Origin: Sinorhizobium kostiense
GTDB lineage: Bacteria > Pseudomonadota > Alphaproteobacteria > Rhizobiales > Rhizobiaceae
Reading direction: 5' to 3'
Length of the DNA: 64,000 nucleotides
NCBI RefSeq assembly: GCF_017874595.1
Contig: NZ_JAGILA010000001.1
Span: forward strand, 868,001 to 932,000
Positions 43,997 to 52,648 of this stretch are shown here, in pieces (the first letter of the stretch is position 1; the number at the start of each line of letters is the position of its first letter). The position numbers and the translations under genes were made by a program. The notes under the pieces are model-generated. The model saw nothing but the letters and a program-made list of their open reading frames with translations. It ran no database searches and had not been told where the DNA came from.

Positions 43997-44977
43997 CTAA
44001 AGTCCGAATTCTATGTCCGTTCGTCCGGAAATGGTGCGGCGCACAACGCCAGGTGAGACGCTGGTGATGCGCTTGAAGGCGCGAGCGAAAGAAGCTTCAG
44101 ATTCATAGCCCAGTTGGGAAGCGACCTCGGCAACCGACATGTTTTGACCGAGCAACTCTCGTGCAAGCTGCATGCGCAGACGGGCGAGATAGCGTGCCGC
44201 GCCTTCCCCCAAAATGGCGCTGAAGCGTTCCGCGAAGATCGAGCGAGATTGACCTGCCACGCCGGCAAGGGTCTCAAGCGTCCAGTCATGGCCGGGATCT
44301 CGGTGCATGGCTGCCAGCGCACGACCGATATGAGGATCACGGATCGCGGCCAGCCAGCCGCTGGTCGAGGCTCCGCTGCAATTGACCCAGCAGCGAATAA
44401 GCCGCGCGACGAGTACGTCCGCCATGCGTGACAAGACCGTGGCGCTGCCGATCTGGGGCTGCGACGCCTCTGCCGTCATGGCGGCGAGGAGGGGGCCGAC
44501 GATCGGGTCATTGCCGGCAACATCACAGCCCTTGATGATCGGTGGCATCAGGGCGATCAAGGGGTTGAGGGCATTCGCACCCAAAGCCATGGAACCGCAG
44601 AACAGGGTGCTCGTCGCTCCTGTTCCTTCATGCACCACTTTGGAGACATTGCCCCCCAATTTGGTGACGTGACAGCTCTTGAGCGAGTCCCCGACAACAT
44701 CAGGCTTGCTGGCCAGTCGGTGTTCGACACCTTGTGGCAACAACACCAGATCGCCGCCTTGTAACTCCTGCCACCCCTGGGCTTCGGTATGGACCCAGCA
44801 TGGCCCCTCACTGACGAAATGAAAGCGAAGCAGCTGTTGCTGCGGAAAGGCGATGCTCCATGGGTGGCGTAGCTCACAACGGCCATAGTTGACCCCACTC
44901 AGGCGAAAGTCCTGTAGAACTTCGCTTAGTGCGTCCGTAGGAATATGTGTCGGAGATTGGGATGAATGATCAAGCAT
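43997..44977 (-). CDS. AraC-family regulator with cupin sensor domain
   Basis: 326 residues. The N-terminal half is an AraC-binding/cupin-type domain (GWQELQGGDLVLLPQGVEHRL). The C-terminal DNA-binding domain has two helix-turn-helices (WTLETLAGVAGQSRSIFAERFSA; MSVAEVASQLGYESEASFARAF). It is upstream of and in line with the MFS gene, so it likely activates efflux on sensing the exported compound. The pair is bracketed by direct repeats. Confidence 0.88.
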   Translation of the reverse strand: MLDHSSQSPTHIPTDALSEVLQDFRLSGVNYGRCELRHPWSIAFPQQQLLRFHFVSEGPCWVHTEAQGWQELQGGDLVLLPQGVEHRLASKPDVVGDSLKSCHVTKLGGNVSKVVHEGTGATSTLFCGSMALGANALNPLIALMPPIIKGCDVAGNDPIVGPLLAAMTAEASQPQIGSATVLSRMADVLVARLIRCWVNCSGASTSGWLAAIRDPHIGRALAAMHRDPGHDWTLETLAGVAGQSRSIFAERFSAILGEGAARYLARLRMQLARELLGQNMSVAEVASQLGYESEASFARAFKRITSVSPGVVRRTISGRTDIEFGL

Positions 44978-45085
44978 TGGGCCAATTTATATGCCAGGCG
45001 TCCGGCATGCAAGTAAGACCATGTGGCCGCACAAATGTCCATGCATCGAGCGATTCAAACGGCTTCTTCGGGCAGCGGCGATAAC

Positions 45086-45120
45086 TGCCTCTATGACCGA
45101 TAAGGGGGCGCATTGCGGAC
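45086..45120 (+). repeat. Direct repeat copy B flanking the MFS/AraC pair
   Basis: Starts TGCCTCTATGACCGATAAGG and ends ATTGCGGAC; same orientation as copy A 2.66 kb upstream. It lies between the AraC gene and the Rrf2 gene, in non-coding sequence. Confidence 0.6.
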
Positions 45121-45151
45121 CGCCTAAAATGTATCCCGCCTGCCAGCATGC

Positions 45152-45607
45152 TTAGGTTTGCTCCGGCGCCCGCGCCTCAATCGCCCCGGTACAACGCATG
45201 TCGAAGCGTTTGGCGAGTTCCGCCAGGCTGACCTCCCCGAGACGGCCGATCAACAATGCCTCAGCCTCACGCATGGCGCCTTCGACCGCCTCGTTGACGA
45301 CCTTCTCGACGGCGCAGTCGGGGTTGGGATGCTCGCTACCGATGGCGAAGATGCGCGGACCTCCCACTGCGCGATGAACATCGAGCAGCGACACTTTCGC
45401 CAGGTCCATGGCGATCGTCCAACCGCCGCCGTGCCCTTTCTCCGACCGCACATAACCCGCTTTACGCAGGCCTGCCATCGTCCGGCGTACAACCACCGGG
45501 TTGGTCCCAAGCATGCGCGCGACCACCTCGGACGTCATAGGTCCATCGTGGCGTGCCATGTGGAGCAACACGTGGAGCATGCGGGAAAGACGGCTGTCGT
45601 TGCGCAC
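45152..45607 (-). CDS. Rrf2-family transcriptional regulator
   Basis: 151 residues from the GTG at 45607, preceded by AAAGGATG; a longer reading adds a Cys-rich segment without family features. Winged helix: LSRMLHVLLHMARHDGPMTSEVVARMLGTNPVVVRRTMAGLRKAGYVRSEKGHGGGWTI, the Rrf2 pattern. Only two Cys remain in the sensor region (PDCAVE, MRCTG), so an Fe-S cluster of the three-Cys IscR/NsrR type is unlikely. It is divergent from a methyltransferase gene with a palindrome between them. Confidence 0.88.
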   Translation of the reverse strand: MRNDSRLSRMLHVLLHMARHDGPMTSEVVARMLGTNPVVVRRTMAGLRKAGYVRSEKGHGGGWTIAMDLAKVSLLDVHRAVGGPRIFAIGSEHPNPDCAVEKVVNEAVEGAMREAEALLIGRLGEVSLAELAKRFDMRCTGAIEARAPEQT

Positions 45608-45655
45608 GGTTTCATCCTTTGCAGGTGGAGTGGATTGGCAGCCTCGGCAATTCAC

Positions 45656-45672
45656 GTTACATTTAATGTTAC
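45656..45672. promoter_or_regulatory. Putative Rrf2 operator
   Basis: GTTACAT-TTA-ATGTTAC is a 17-bp dyad with 6 of 7 positions paired, 21 bp before the methyltransferase start and about 49 bp before the Rrf2 GTG, in the divergent promoter region. Confidence 0.45.
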
Positions 45673-45692
45673 ATGATTCGTAGAGGCGTGAC

Positions 45693-46472
45693 ATGCGTGA
45701 ATTCGAGAACCCTGATCATTGGGATACTGCCGCTCGGCACTACGAGAAGACCGCGCACCCCTTCACTGCGCGCTATGCCGAAGCGGCGTTGGCGCGCGTG
45801 CCGCTGACCTCGGAGGCTCGAGTCCTGGATGTCGCGGCCGGCACTGGCGCATTGGCACTGGCTGCGGCGCGCACGGGCGCTCAGGTGCTCGCGACCGACT
45901 TCTCGCCCGGCATGGTCACCCGCATCGCGGCTGCCCGACTGCCCAATGTGGAGGCGCGCGTCATGGATGGGCAGAATCTCGACCTTCCTGACGCCGGTTT
46001 CGACGCAGTCTTCTCGATATTCGGCGTGATCATGTTCCCCGACTGGCGCAAGGGCCTCTCCGAGATGGCGCGAGTGACTCGTCCGGGTGGATATGGTGTG
46101 GTCGCAACCTGGCAGTGTCGTGGCGCGGCGACGTTTCTGCTGCTGGGCCAGATCCGCCAGACGCTGTTTCCTGACCTTCAGAGCATGGCGATGCCTGAAG
46201 CCGTCCAGGCGCTAAACGATCCGAAGGACTTCGCGCAGGAACTGATCGATGCAGGCTATCGGGATCCGCAGATCGATCAAGTCGTATACGAATATGAACT
46301 TGAGGTCGCGACACTCAATGAGCCCGACACATTGTTTGGCATGTCTCCGGATTGGACTAGCCTTTCCGATCAGGAGAAAGCGGCAGTCGTCGCCGAGGTC
46401 CGCAGAATTGCTGCCGATCGAGCGGTTCTGCCGATACCATCTACTGCACTGATCGGTGTCGCGCGCCGCTGA
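45693..46472 (+). CDS. SAM-dependent class I methyltransferase
   Basis: 259 residues. SAM motif I VLDVAAGTGALAL (about 43-55), acidic motif II region ATDFSPGMV, motif III DGQNLDLPDAGFDAVFSIFGVIMFPD. UbiE/ArsM-like small-molecule type; the substrate is unknown. The divergent Rrf2 regulator suggests it is repressed until a signal is present. Confidence 0.88.
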   Translation: MREFENPDHWDTAARHYEKTAHPFTARYAEAALARVPLTSEARVLDVAAGTGALALAAARTGAQVLATDFSPGMVTRIAAARLPNVEARVMDGQNLDLPDAGFDAVFSIFGVIMFPDWRKGLSEMARVTRPGGYGVVATWQCRGAATFLLLGQIRQTLFPDLQSMAMPEAVQALNDPKDFAQELIDAGYRDPQIDQVVYEYELEVATLNEPDTLFGMSPDWTSLSDQEKAAVVAEVRRIAADRAVLPIPSTALIGVARR

Positions 46473-47025
46473 ACATCGTGCGGCAGCTGAACGGGCTGCA
46501 TGCGGCGGCGACGTTGGTGGAAGTCGTCTTTCTCGGTCCGCTGACATCCGAAGGACCCGGATCGAAGGCTCGGCGCTGACGGCACGAGTCCGCAGCGCAA
46601 CCGTGATTAGTGACCCGGCTGGCCAAAGAAGAGACCAATCGTGAGCGACCTGGTGGCCGGAAATTGCCGGGTGACATGACCCATTCTTCCATCAGTTTCG
46701 AGCGCAACCGCGCGACTTTTAGGCGACATATCCGGCGCGGAGGTTCGCTGCCATTCGCTGCCATCAAGGAAAATCGGCAACGCTGTCGCTCATTCCCCGA
46801 GCACTAACCGCAATCGTTCATTGAAGACGCTATTGACGATGCAATCGCAGTTGCCTAAAGCGGCATAATCTGAGTTACATACTCAAGTTATGCGATGCTA
46901 AGAGCGAGCGCGAGGCCTGACAGCAGCATTGGATCACTGGTTTGAACTACGGCCTTCTTGCGCTCGGCTTTGTGGTCGCAGCGCCGGTGTGGGCGCGCCA
47001 ATCCTTTCGGTAAAGGAGAAATATC
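46473..47025. other. Region upstream of the iron-binding-protein gene
   Basis: 553 bp. The first 130 bp read as a short protein-like plus-strand frame after the methyltransferase stop without a start. The middle part holds no gene I can support. A RirA-type iron box is at 46871-46885. A 23-codon hydrophobic frame opens at a TTG (46942) and ends at a TAA (47011) inside the ribosome site of the next gene. Confidence 0.4.
46871..46885 (+). promoter_or_regulatory. Iron-responsive operator (RirA type) of the binding-protein gene
   Basis: TGAGTTACATACTCA fits TGA-N9-TCA exactly and the arms extend to a TGAGT/ACTCA dyad. It lies 141 bp before the start of the siderophore-type binding protein. Confidence 0.55.
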
Positions 47026-48195
47026 GTGTCGAAACATTGTCTCTTCGCGCGCGCCATGTTGACAGCTCTTGTCTCTCTCATCCTGGGTTTGGCAACGGCC
47101 GTCGCCGGCGAACAGCCAGCAGCGACGCAAGCACCGATCACAGTCACCGACGTTGCCGGCCGGCAAGTTACCGTAAACGCGCCCGTCGAGCGCATTCTTC
47201 TCGGGGAGGGGCGGCAGCTTTACCTCATTGCTTCGCTCGAGCCGAAGAATCCATTGGCTCGCATCGTCGCCTGGCGTAATGATCTGATCGAGGCCGACCC
47301 CGCCACCTATCAGCAATATCTCGAAGCCTATCCGGAACTGGCTGAGCTGCCGGCCTTCGCGGGTAAGGAGAACGGCCTGATCGACATCGAATCGACCATT
47401 GTCCAGAAGCCAGACGTCGTCCTGCTCAATCTTGAGGCAATGCGCGCGAACGAGGATGCGAAATATATCGAGAAGCTGGCGGAACTGAACATTCCCGTCC
47501 TCTACATCGACTTCCGCCATTATCCGCTGAAGAACACCGAGCCGACCATTCGTCTTCTCGGCAAGATCATGGGGCACGAGGCACGCGCGGAAGAGATCAT
47601 CGAATTCCGCCACCAGGCCATGGCCCGAGTGACCGACGTTATCGCCCGGGCGAAACCGGATCGGCCCAGTGTCTTCATCGAACGGATCGGTGGCTATACC
47701 GATGATTGCTGCCTCTCGTTCGGCGCGGAAAACTTCGGCAAATATGTCGAGCTTGCCGGGGGCCACAATATCGGCAGCGACATTCTTCCCTCGACCTTCG
47801 GACAGCTCAATCCCGAGCAGGTGATCGCCGCCAATCCCGCGCATGTCGTCGTCACCAGCGCCGATTGGGAGGCCTATGTGCCCGGCGGACAGTGGATCCC
47901 GCTTGGCCCCGGCGCTGATCCGAAGGTGATCCGGCAAAAGCTTGAGTGGTTCACCAGCCGTAGCGCCTACACCGATATCGCAGCCCAGAGGACGGATAAC
48001 TTCCACGGCATCTGGCACCAGTTCTATAACAGCCCCTACGAGTTCTTTGCCGTCCAGCAACTGGCGAAATGGTTCCATCCGGAACTCTTTGCCGATCTTG
48101 AACCGGACGAGACGTTCGCGGAGTATCACCGCCGTTTCCTGCCCATACCCTACCGGCCCGGCTATGCCGTCAGCCTTTCCGCCAGTGCGGATTGA
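47026..48195 (+). CDS. Iron-siderophore-type periplasmic binding protein (FepB/FhuD fold)
   Basis: 389 residues from a GTG with AAAGGAG eight bases upstream. The signal peptide runs about MSKHCLFARAMLTALVSLIL to VAG. The mature part has the class III binding-protein pattern (ITVTDVAGRQVTVNAPVERILLG; LNPEQVIAANPAHVVVTSADWE). It binds a ferric chelate or heme/corrinoid-like ligand. There is no FecCD-type permease or ATPase beside it. An iron box upstream and a TonB receptor gene downstream (convergent) support a role in iron uptake. Confidence 0.88.
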   Translation: MSKHCLFARAMLTALVSLILGLATAVAGEQPAATQAPITVTDVAGRQVTVNAPVERILLGEGRQLYLIASLEPKNPLARIVAWRNDLIEADPATYQQYLEAYPELAELPAFAGKENGLIDIESTIVQKPDVVLLNLEAMRANEDAKYIEKLAELNIPVLYIDFRHYPLKNTEPTIRLLGKIMGHEARAEEIIEFRHQAMARVTDVIARAKPDRPSVFIERIGGYTDDCCLSFGAENFGKYVELAGGHNIGSDILPSTFGQLNPEQVIAANPAHVVVTSADWEAYVPGGQWIPLGPGADPKVIRQKLEWFTSRSAYTDIAAQRTDNFHGIWHQFYNSPYEFFAVQQLAKWFHPELFADLEPDETFAEYHRRFLPIPYRPGYAVSLSASAD

Positions 48196-48329
48196 CTGGT
48201 ATCCCGAAGGAACGAACCGGCGATGGTCAACTCCTCCCATCGGGGAGCGAGGCAGCTGCAGCGTAAGGCGGCCGGCCAAAGTTGTCGGTCGGCTGATCTT
48301 GGTGGGCTAGGCACCATTGTTCAAACAGC

Positions 48330-48360
48330 AGGAAGCGCCGGCTTCTGGCCGGCGCTTCCT
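48330..48360. terminator. Bidirectional terminator hairpin
   Basis: AGGAAGCGCCGGC and GCCGGCGCTTCCT pair over 13 bp around loop TTCTG, between the convergent binding-protein and TonB-receptor genes. T-tracts are poor on both strands, but position and stem strength support termination for both. Confidence 0.75.
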
Positions 48361-48401
48361 TGCGATAGAGGTGGCTGGTCGCGTCGAAGACGACCCCACG
48401 A

Positions 48402-50543
48402 TCAGAAATCGGTGGCCATAGAGACTTTCACAGTCAGCGGCGCACCTTGCGAAATCGTGCCGAAGCTCGCGACGCCGGACCAGTAATCGAGGTCGAAGAC
48501 GTTCTCGACGTCGGCACGGAAGGTGACCGGCCTCTCACTGATCTCGGTCAGGTAGCGGGCGCCGAGGTCAAGCCGCGTCCATGAGGGGAGTTCCTGGGTA
48601 TTTGCGGTGTTCACAAATTGCTCGTCCGTGTGGATGACATTGCCTGCGAGCGTCAGGCCGGGCAAGAAGGGCGTATCCCACTCCGCTCCCAAATTGACCT
48701 GCAGCGAGGGAACGCCGATCGGCGTATTGCCGCGTGTCGTGTCATCGGGCGTTTTCGTAATTTCACCATGAATGAAGGTGACGCCGCCGAGAACTCGGAT
48801 CTCAGGGCTCACCTCGCCGAAGATGTTCAACTCCACTCCGCGGTTGCGCTGCTCGCCGCCTTCGACGAAGACCAGATCGCTGCCGCGGGTCTCGAGCACG
48901 CCGAAAGGCTTTTCGATCTGGAACGCGCTGAAGGTCACCGCGACCCGGCCCAGGTCGACCTTGGTGCCGATTTCATACTGCCTGGATCGGTAGGGCGCGA
49001 GCGTTTCGCCCGAATTAACCGCCGTCGTCGGAGCGGTGTCGCCGACGCTCAGGCCCTCGACGTAGTTGGCGTAAAACGCGACATTCTCCCACGGCTTGAC
49101 GACGATGCCGGCGAGCGGCGTCAATGCACTCTCATCAGAAGAGCCGCTGACGTCACCCGTGACTGGGCTGTAGTTTTCGGTGTCGATGTGCTGCCAGCGC
49201 CCACCCAAAGTCAGTTGCACGCGCTCGTCGAGCATCGACATCGTGTCGGAAAGCGCGAAACCGTAGAAGACGTTTTCCGAGAGCCTAGGCACATGCGTCG
49301 GCTGCGGCACGTCCTGCTCAGGGCGCGGAAGGGGGTCGAAGATATTGGTCAGCTGCGCGGTCCCTGAATTCGAGCCGCGAGCGAGACGCTGCTGCAGTCC
49401 ACTGACCTGGACGGTGACCGAGTGATCGATAGCGGCCGTCTCGAACTCGGCGCGCACGCCCGTCTCGGCGGTCAGCCGGTCGACATCGAATACGAAATTT
49501 TGCGGCGTGACGCTGACGTCGCCTGCGGAGTTAAGAAGGAGTGGCGTGCCGAAGAGCCGCTCGACACGCGAATTCCCACCGCCGACGGCTGCGAACACGG
49601 TGACGGCGTCGCTCACGTCATATTCGACCCGCCCGAGCCAGGAGAGGTCGTCCGTCCTTGCCCATTCCCAAGGTTCCTGGACGTTGGAGCGGCCGTCCGG
49701 CGCGTCGGGAATGTCAAAGCTGCCAAAGGGGAAGAATGGTCGCAGCGGAGCGTCGAAATCCTGCCGCTGCCCGATGACGTCCAATGTCGCCCTGAAGTCT
49801 TCGCCCTCGTAGTCGAGCGCGAGTGAGCCGACCGCCACGTCGAGTGACTGGTCATCGATCGCCGTGTCGCCGCCGTGATAACTGCCGTTGAAGCGGACGC
49901 CGAACTGCCGCTCGTCGCCGAACCGGCGGCTGACGTCGACGTGGCCGCCGCCGTAAAGATCCGAAGCATATTCAGTCGTAACTCGGGTCAGGTCGACGTC
50001 GGACGCGCGCTTCGGCACGATGTTGATGGTGCCGCCCACGCTGCTGTTCGGTGAGATGCCGTAGAGGAGTGCCGTCGGTCCTTTGAGGACCTCGACGCGT
50101 TCGATATAGTCCGTAAACAGGCGCCAGGTCGGAGCGACACCGAATACGCCATCAAAGGCGACTTCGCCGAAGTTCCCCTCATTCAGGGGAAAGCCCCGGA
50201 TGTAGAAGGAGTCCAGCATGCCGCCGGATGCGTGCGTGCTTCTCACCGAGGGGTCGTTGCCCAGGACGTCGGCCACGGTCGTCGCGTTCTGATTTTCGAT
50301 CGTCTCTGCCGTGTAGCTTGTGGCGCTGAACGGCGTATCCGTGAAGTCGCGATTGCCGAGCAGGCCGACGCGACCGCCGCGCGCCACCTGCCCCCCCGGA
50401 TAGTCTTCCGGCTCGGTGCCGATAGTCGCAGTCGAGGTGCCACCCTTGACTTCGAGACGCTCCAGCACTGTTGCATCTTGCGCCAATGCGGCGCGGCTCA
50501 CGGTCGCCAGCAGAACAGCCAGCAATCCAACACGTAGCTCCAT
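48402..50543 (-). CDS. TonB-dependent siderophore receptor
   Basis: 713 residues from the ATG at 50543, preceded by AAGGGGG. Signal peptide MELRVGLLAVLLATVSRAALA, then a TonB-box-like ATVLERLEVKG. The plug domain includes NDPSVRSTHASGG, DSFYIRGFPLNEG and a VEVLKGPTALLYG motif; a beta-barrel follows, ending in the final aromatic residue (VSMATDF). It is an outer membrane ferric-siderophore receptor of the FhuA/FpvA kind. An iron box overlaps the likely -35 region upstream, so it should be derepressed when iron is scarce. Confidence 0.94.
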   Translation of the reverse strand: MELRVGLLAVLLATVSRAALAQDATVLERLEVKGGTSTATIGTEPEDYPGGQVARGGRVGLLGNRDFTDTPFSATSYTAETIENQNATTVADVLGNDPSVRSTHASGGMLDSFYIRGFPLNEGNFGEVAFDGVFGVAPTWRLFTDYIERVEVLKGPTALLYGISPNSSVGGTINIVPKRASDVDLTRVTTEYASDLYGGGHVDVSRRFGDERQFGVRFNGSYHGGDTAIDDQSLDVAVGSLALDYEGEDFRATLDVIGQRQDFDAPLRPFFPFGSFDIPDAPDGRSNVQEPWEWARTDDLSWLGRVEYDVSDAVTVFAAVGGGNSRVERLFGTPLLLNSAGDVSVTPQNFVFDVDRLTAETGVRAEFETAAIDHSVTVQVSGLQQRLARGSNSGTAQLTNIFDPLPRPEQDVPQPTHVPRLSENVFYGFALSDTMSMLDERVQLTLGGRWQHIDTENYSPVTGDVSGSSDESALTPLAGIVVKPWENVAFYANYVEGLSVGDTAPTTAVNSGETLAPYRSRQYEIGTKVDLGRVAVTFSAFQIEKPFGVLETRGSDLVFVEGGEQRNRGVELNIFGEVSPEIRVLGGVTFIHGEITKTPDDTTRGNTPIGVPSLQVNLGAEWDTPFLPGLTLAGNVIHTDEQFVNTANTQELPSWTRLDLGARYLTEISERPVTFRADVENVFDLDYWSGVASFGTISQGAPLTVKVSMATDF

Positions 50544-50628
50544 CACACAGCCCCCTTCAAGAACCAATGACCAAAACACCGGCTCGCTAGGAGCTGAGTG
50601 CGTTGGCAGAAAGGGGTGTTAGATAACT

Positions 50629-50643
50629 TGACTTTTTATGTCA
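50629..50643 (-). promoter_or_regulatory. Iron-responsive operator (RirA type) at the TonB receptor promoter
   Basis: TGACTTTTTATGTCA is TGA-N9-TCA within the larger dyad TTGAC/GTCAA (50628-50644). On the minus strand it includes TTGACA, followed after 17 bases by TAACAC, a plausible -35/-10 pair. Repressor binding would block the promoter. Confidence 0.65.
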
Positions 50644-50916
50644 ACAAATAGGCTGCCGGTTTTGATAGTTGCTCGCTGACCTACTGGATGTGCGCCAGTG
50701 GCCACCCGGATAATGATCAAAGTGTTCAAGGTTGCGCGATTTGGTCGAGAATTTGCCTTCGCCAGCATGGACGGCTCGAAAACTGCTGTTTGGGTCATGG
50801 CTATTGCCGACGGCGGAGGCGCCTCAGGCCGGCCCCTTAGATTTCAGTCCGAGCGAGGCGGGTCATACTGTACAGTGACCAAACGTGCGTCTGATCATCT
50901 CACCCGGGGACCCTTT

Positions 50917-51498
50917 ATGACTGAGGTTTTGCTGTACCACCACGCACAGGGGCTGACCCCGGGCGTGTGCGCGTTCGCCGACGACTTGCGGGCCAGCGGC
51001 CACATCGTGCACACGCCGGACCTGTTCGACGGACGAACGTTTCAGAGTATCGACGAGGGTCTCGCCTATATTGGTGAGATCGGATTCGATGAAATGCGGG
51101 AGCGCGGCGTCCGCGTCGCTCACGACCTGCCTCCCGAGCTCGTCTACGCTGGATTCTCGTTCGGTGTGCTGCCGGCACAGAAGCTTGCACAAACGCGGCC
51201 CGGTGCCCGCGGAGCCCTGCTTTTCCACTCGTGCCTGCCGATCAGCGGCGAGTGGGCCTTCGGACCCTGGCCGGACGGTGTCGCGGTCCAGATCCACGGT
51301 ATGGACAACGACCGGATCTTCGTCGGCGAGGGTGACATCGACGCCGCCCGCGAAATCGTGGAACGGGTCGAGGATGCGGAGTTTTTCCTATACCCCGGCG
51401 ATCAGCATTACTTCGCCGACAGTTCGCTCCCATCGTACGACGCGGATGCGACCGCCTTACTTACCACGCGAGTCCTTGAGTTCCTGGATCGGGTCTGA
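50917..51498 (+). CDS. Dienelactone hydrolase-family protein
   Basis: 193 residues from the ATG at 50917; the longer reading from 50698 lacks family features. Alpha/beta-hydrolase of the DLH type: VLLYHHAQGLTPGV at the start, the nucleophile-elbow region YAGFSFGVLPAQ (Ser in place of the Cys of classical dienelactone hydrolase), and the C-terminal His in YPGDQHYFAD. Cytoplasmic, substrate unknown. The gene stands alone. Confidence 0.85.
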   Translation: MTEVLLYHHAQGLTPGVCAFADDLRASGHIVHTPDLFDGRTFQSIDEGLAYIGEIGFDEMRERGVRVAHDLPPELVYAGFSFGVLPAQKLAQTRPGARGALLFHSCLPISGEWAFGPWPDGVAVQIHGMDNDRIFVGEGDIDAAREIVERVEDAEFFLYPGDQHYFADSSLPSYDADATALLTTRVLEFLDRV

Positions 51499-51885
51499 TC
51501 CATGCCGGCGCCCTGGCGAGATTGAACAAATTCCCGAAGGATGTTCCGACCGGCCGGTCCGTCGAAATTCGTGATGGGAAGCGGAAGCTGGAGCCACCGT
51601 ACCAGTGACAGCAATGCGCGCGAGAAGCCGGCATCTCCGCAATTTCCCGCCTCACGGGAGCTCGATAGAAACGGCGATGTCGCGCTTTATAGCTTCATTC
51701 ACGAACCGACCCACAGTGCCAGAGGCAAGCGGGACGCGTTCTTCGAGCCGCTTCTCCGCTAGCTCGATCCCACACTCGCCGGTCAGTCGCTGCTGAAATT
51801 TGCCAACCGCGGGCTGGACATCATCTTGACACTCTGTCCAATTGGGTGATTGGATAAGTGGATACAAAAATATTTTCGGTGCCAT
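51499..51885. other. Region upstream of the GntR gene
   Basis: 387 bp. No gene is supported. The last 50 bp before the GntR start are AT-rich (TTGGATAAGTGGATACAAAA) and suit a promoter or GntR site. A minus-strand frame 51652-51885 is not recognisable. Confidence 0.35.
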
Positions 51886-52557
51886 ATGCCCTCTTCCTTC
51901 TCCGCAGAGCTACGCGCTTCCGCTACCGCAGAGGAGGAGGCGTATCGGCATATCCAGCGGGCTCTTCGGCTTGGCCGCTACAAGCCAGGCGAACGCCTCA
52001 TTCCCGAGGACATAGCAGCTGAGATCGGCATGAGCCGCATGCCGGTTCGAGAGGCGTTCCGGCGCCTTGCTTCCGACGGGCTCGTGGTTCTGCGCCCCAA
52101 TCGCGGCTGCATTGTCGCCGGCCTTACCGTTGACGAGCTTTACGAGATCTTCGAGATACGTTCCGTCCTGGAAGGCCTCGCCGTCCGCCTGGCGATGCCA
52201 CGGATGGACGAGGATGAACTCGATGAGCTCGAACGCCTGCTCGTGCGCATGGAGCGCGCCGGCCAGAGTGGCAGCAGCGACTGGGTGGTCCGCCATCAGG
52301 AGTTCCATGGCCGCATCTGTGCGCTCAGCCAAAGGCCCAGGCTCATCCACCAAATCTCGGCACTGCACGCGGTGATCGAGCCCTATATGCGTATCTGGTT
52401 CGATTACGTCGACAAGCCGCTTTCCGCACGCGAGGAGCATGCACAGGTGATCGCCGCGTTGCGATCGGGCGAGCCTCGTCATGCGGAACAGGTGATGCAG
52501 AATCATATTCTCGGCACGGCACCGATGCTGGCCGAGTTCGTGACTCCGAGCCGGTGA
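51886..52557 (+). CDS. GntR-family regulator, FCD type
   Basis: 223 residues. The N-terminal winged helix (YRHIQRALRLGRYKPGERLIPEDIAAEIGMSRMPVREAFRRLASDGLV) is followed by the all-helical FCD effector domain (LYEIFEIRSVLEGLAVRLAM ... HQEFHGRI, with the metal-binding His/Asp pattern). It precedes the amino-acid ABC/gamma-glutamyltransferase genes in the same direction and is the likely repressor of that operon. Confidence 0.9.
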   Translation: MPSSFSAELRASATAEEEAYRHIQRALRLGRYKPGERLIPEDIAAEIGMSRMPVREAFRRLASDGLVVLRPNRGCIVAGLTVDELYEIFEIRSVLEGLAVRLAMPRMDEDELDELERLLVRMERAGQSGSSDWVVRHQEFHGRICALSQRPRLIHQISALHAVIEPYMRIWFDYVDKPLSAREEHAQVIAALRSGEPRHAEQVMQNHILGTAPMLAEFVTPSR

Positions 52558-52648
52558 TCAACGCCGGGCGGAGAGGAATGGCCCCAAACCGGCGCAGACC
52601 GGAACGGCCACGGGAACAGATATGTCAGCCTATGAAAGGGGAACGCAC

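Noticed and set aside
46441..46767. 108-codon minus-strand frame after the methyltransferase gene
   Set aside because: It overlaps the methyltransferase 3' end and has Arg/Ser-rich shadow composition; no ribosome site.
46888..48279. 463-codon minus-strand frame opposite the iron-binding-protein gene
   Set aside because: The plus strand shows a signal peptide and class III binding-protein motifs with a good ribosome site; the minus frame would also run across the iron box region.
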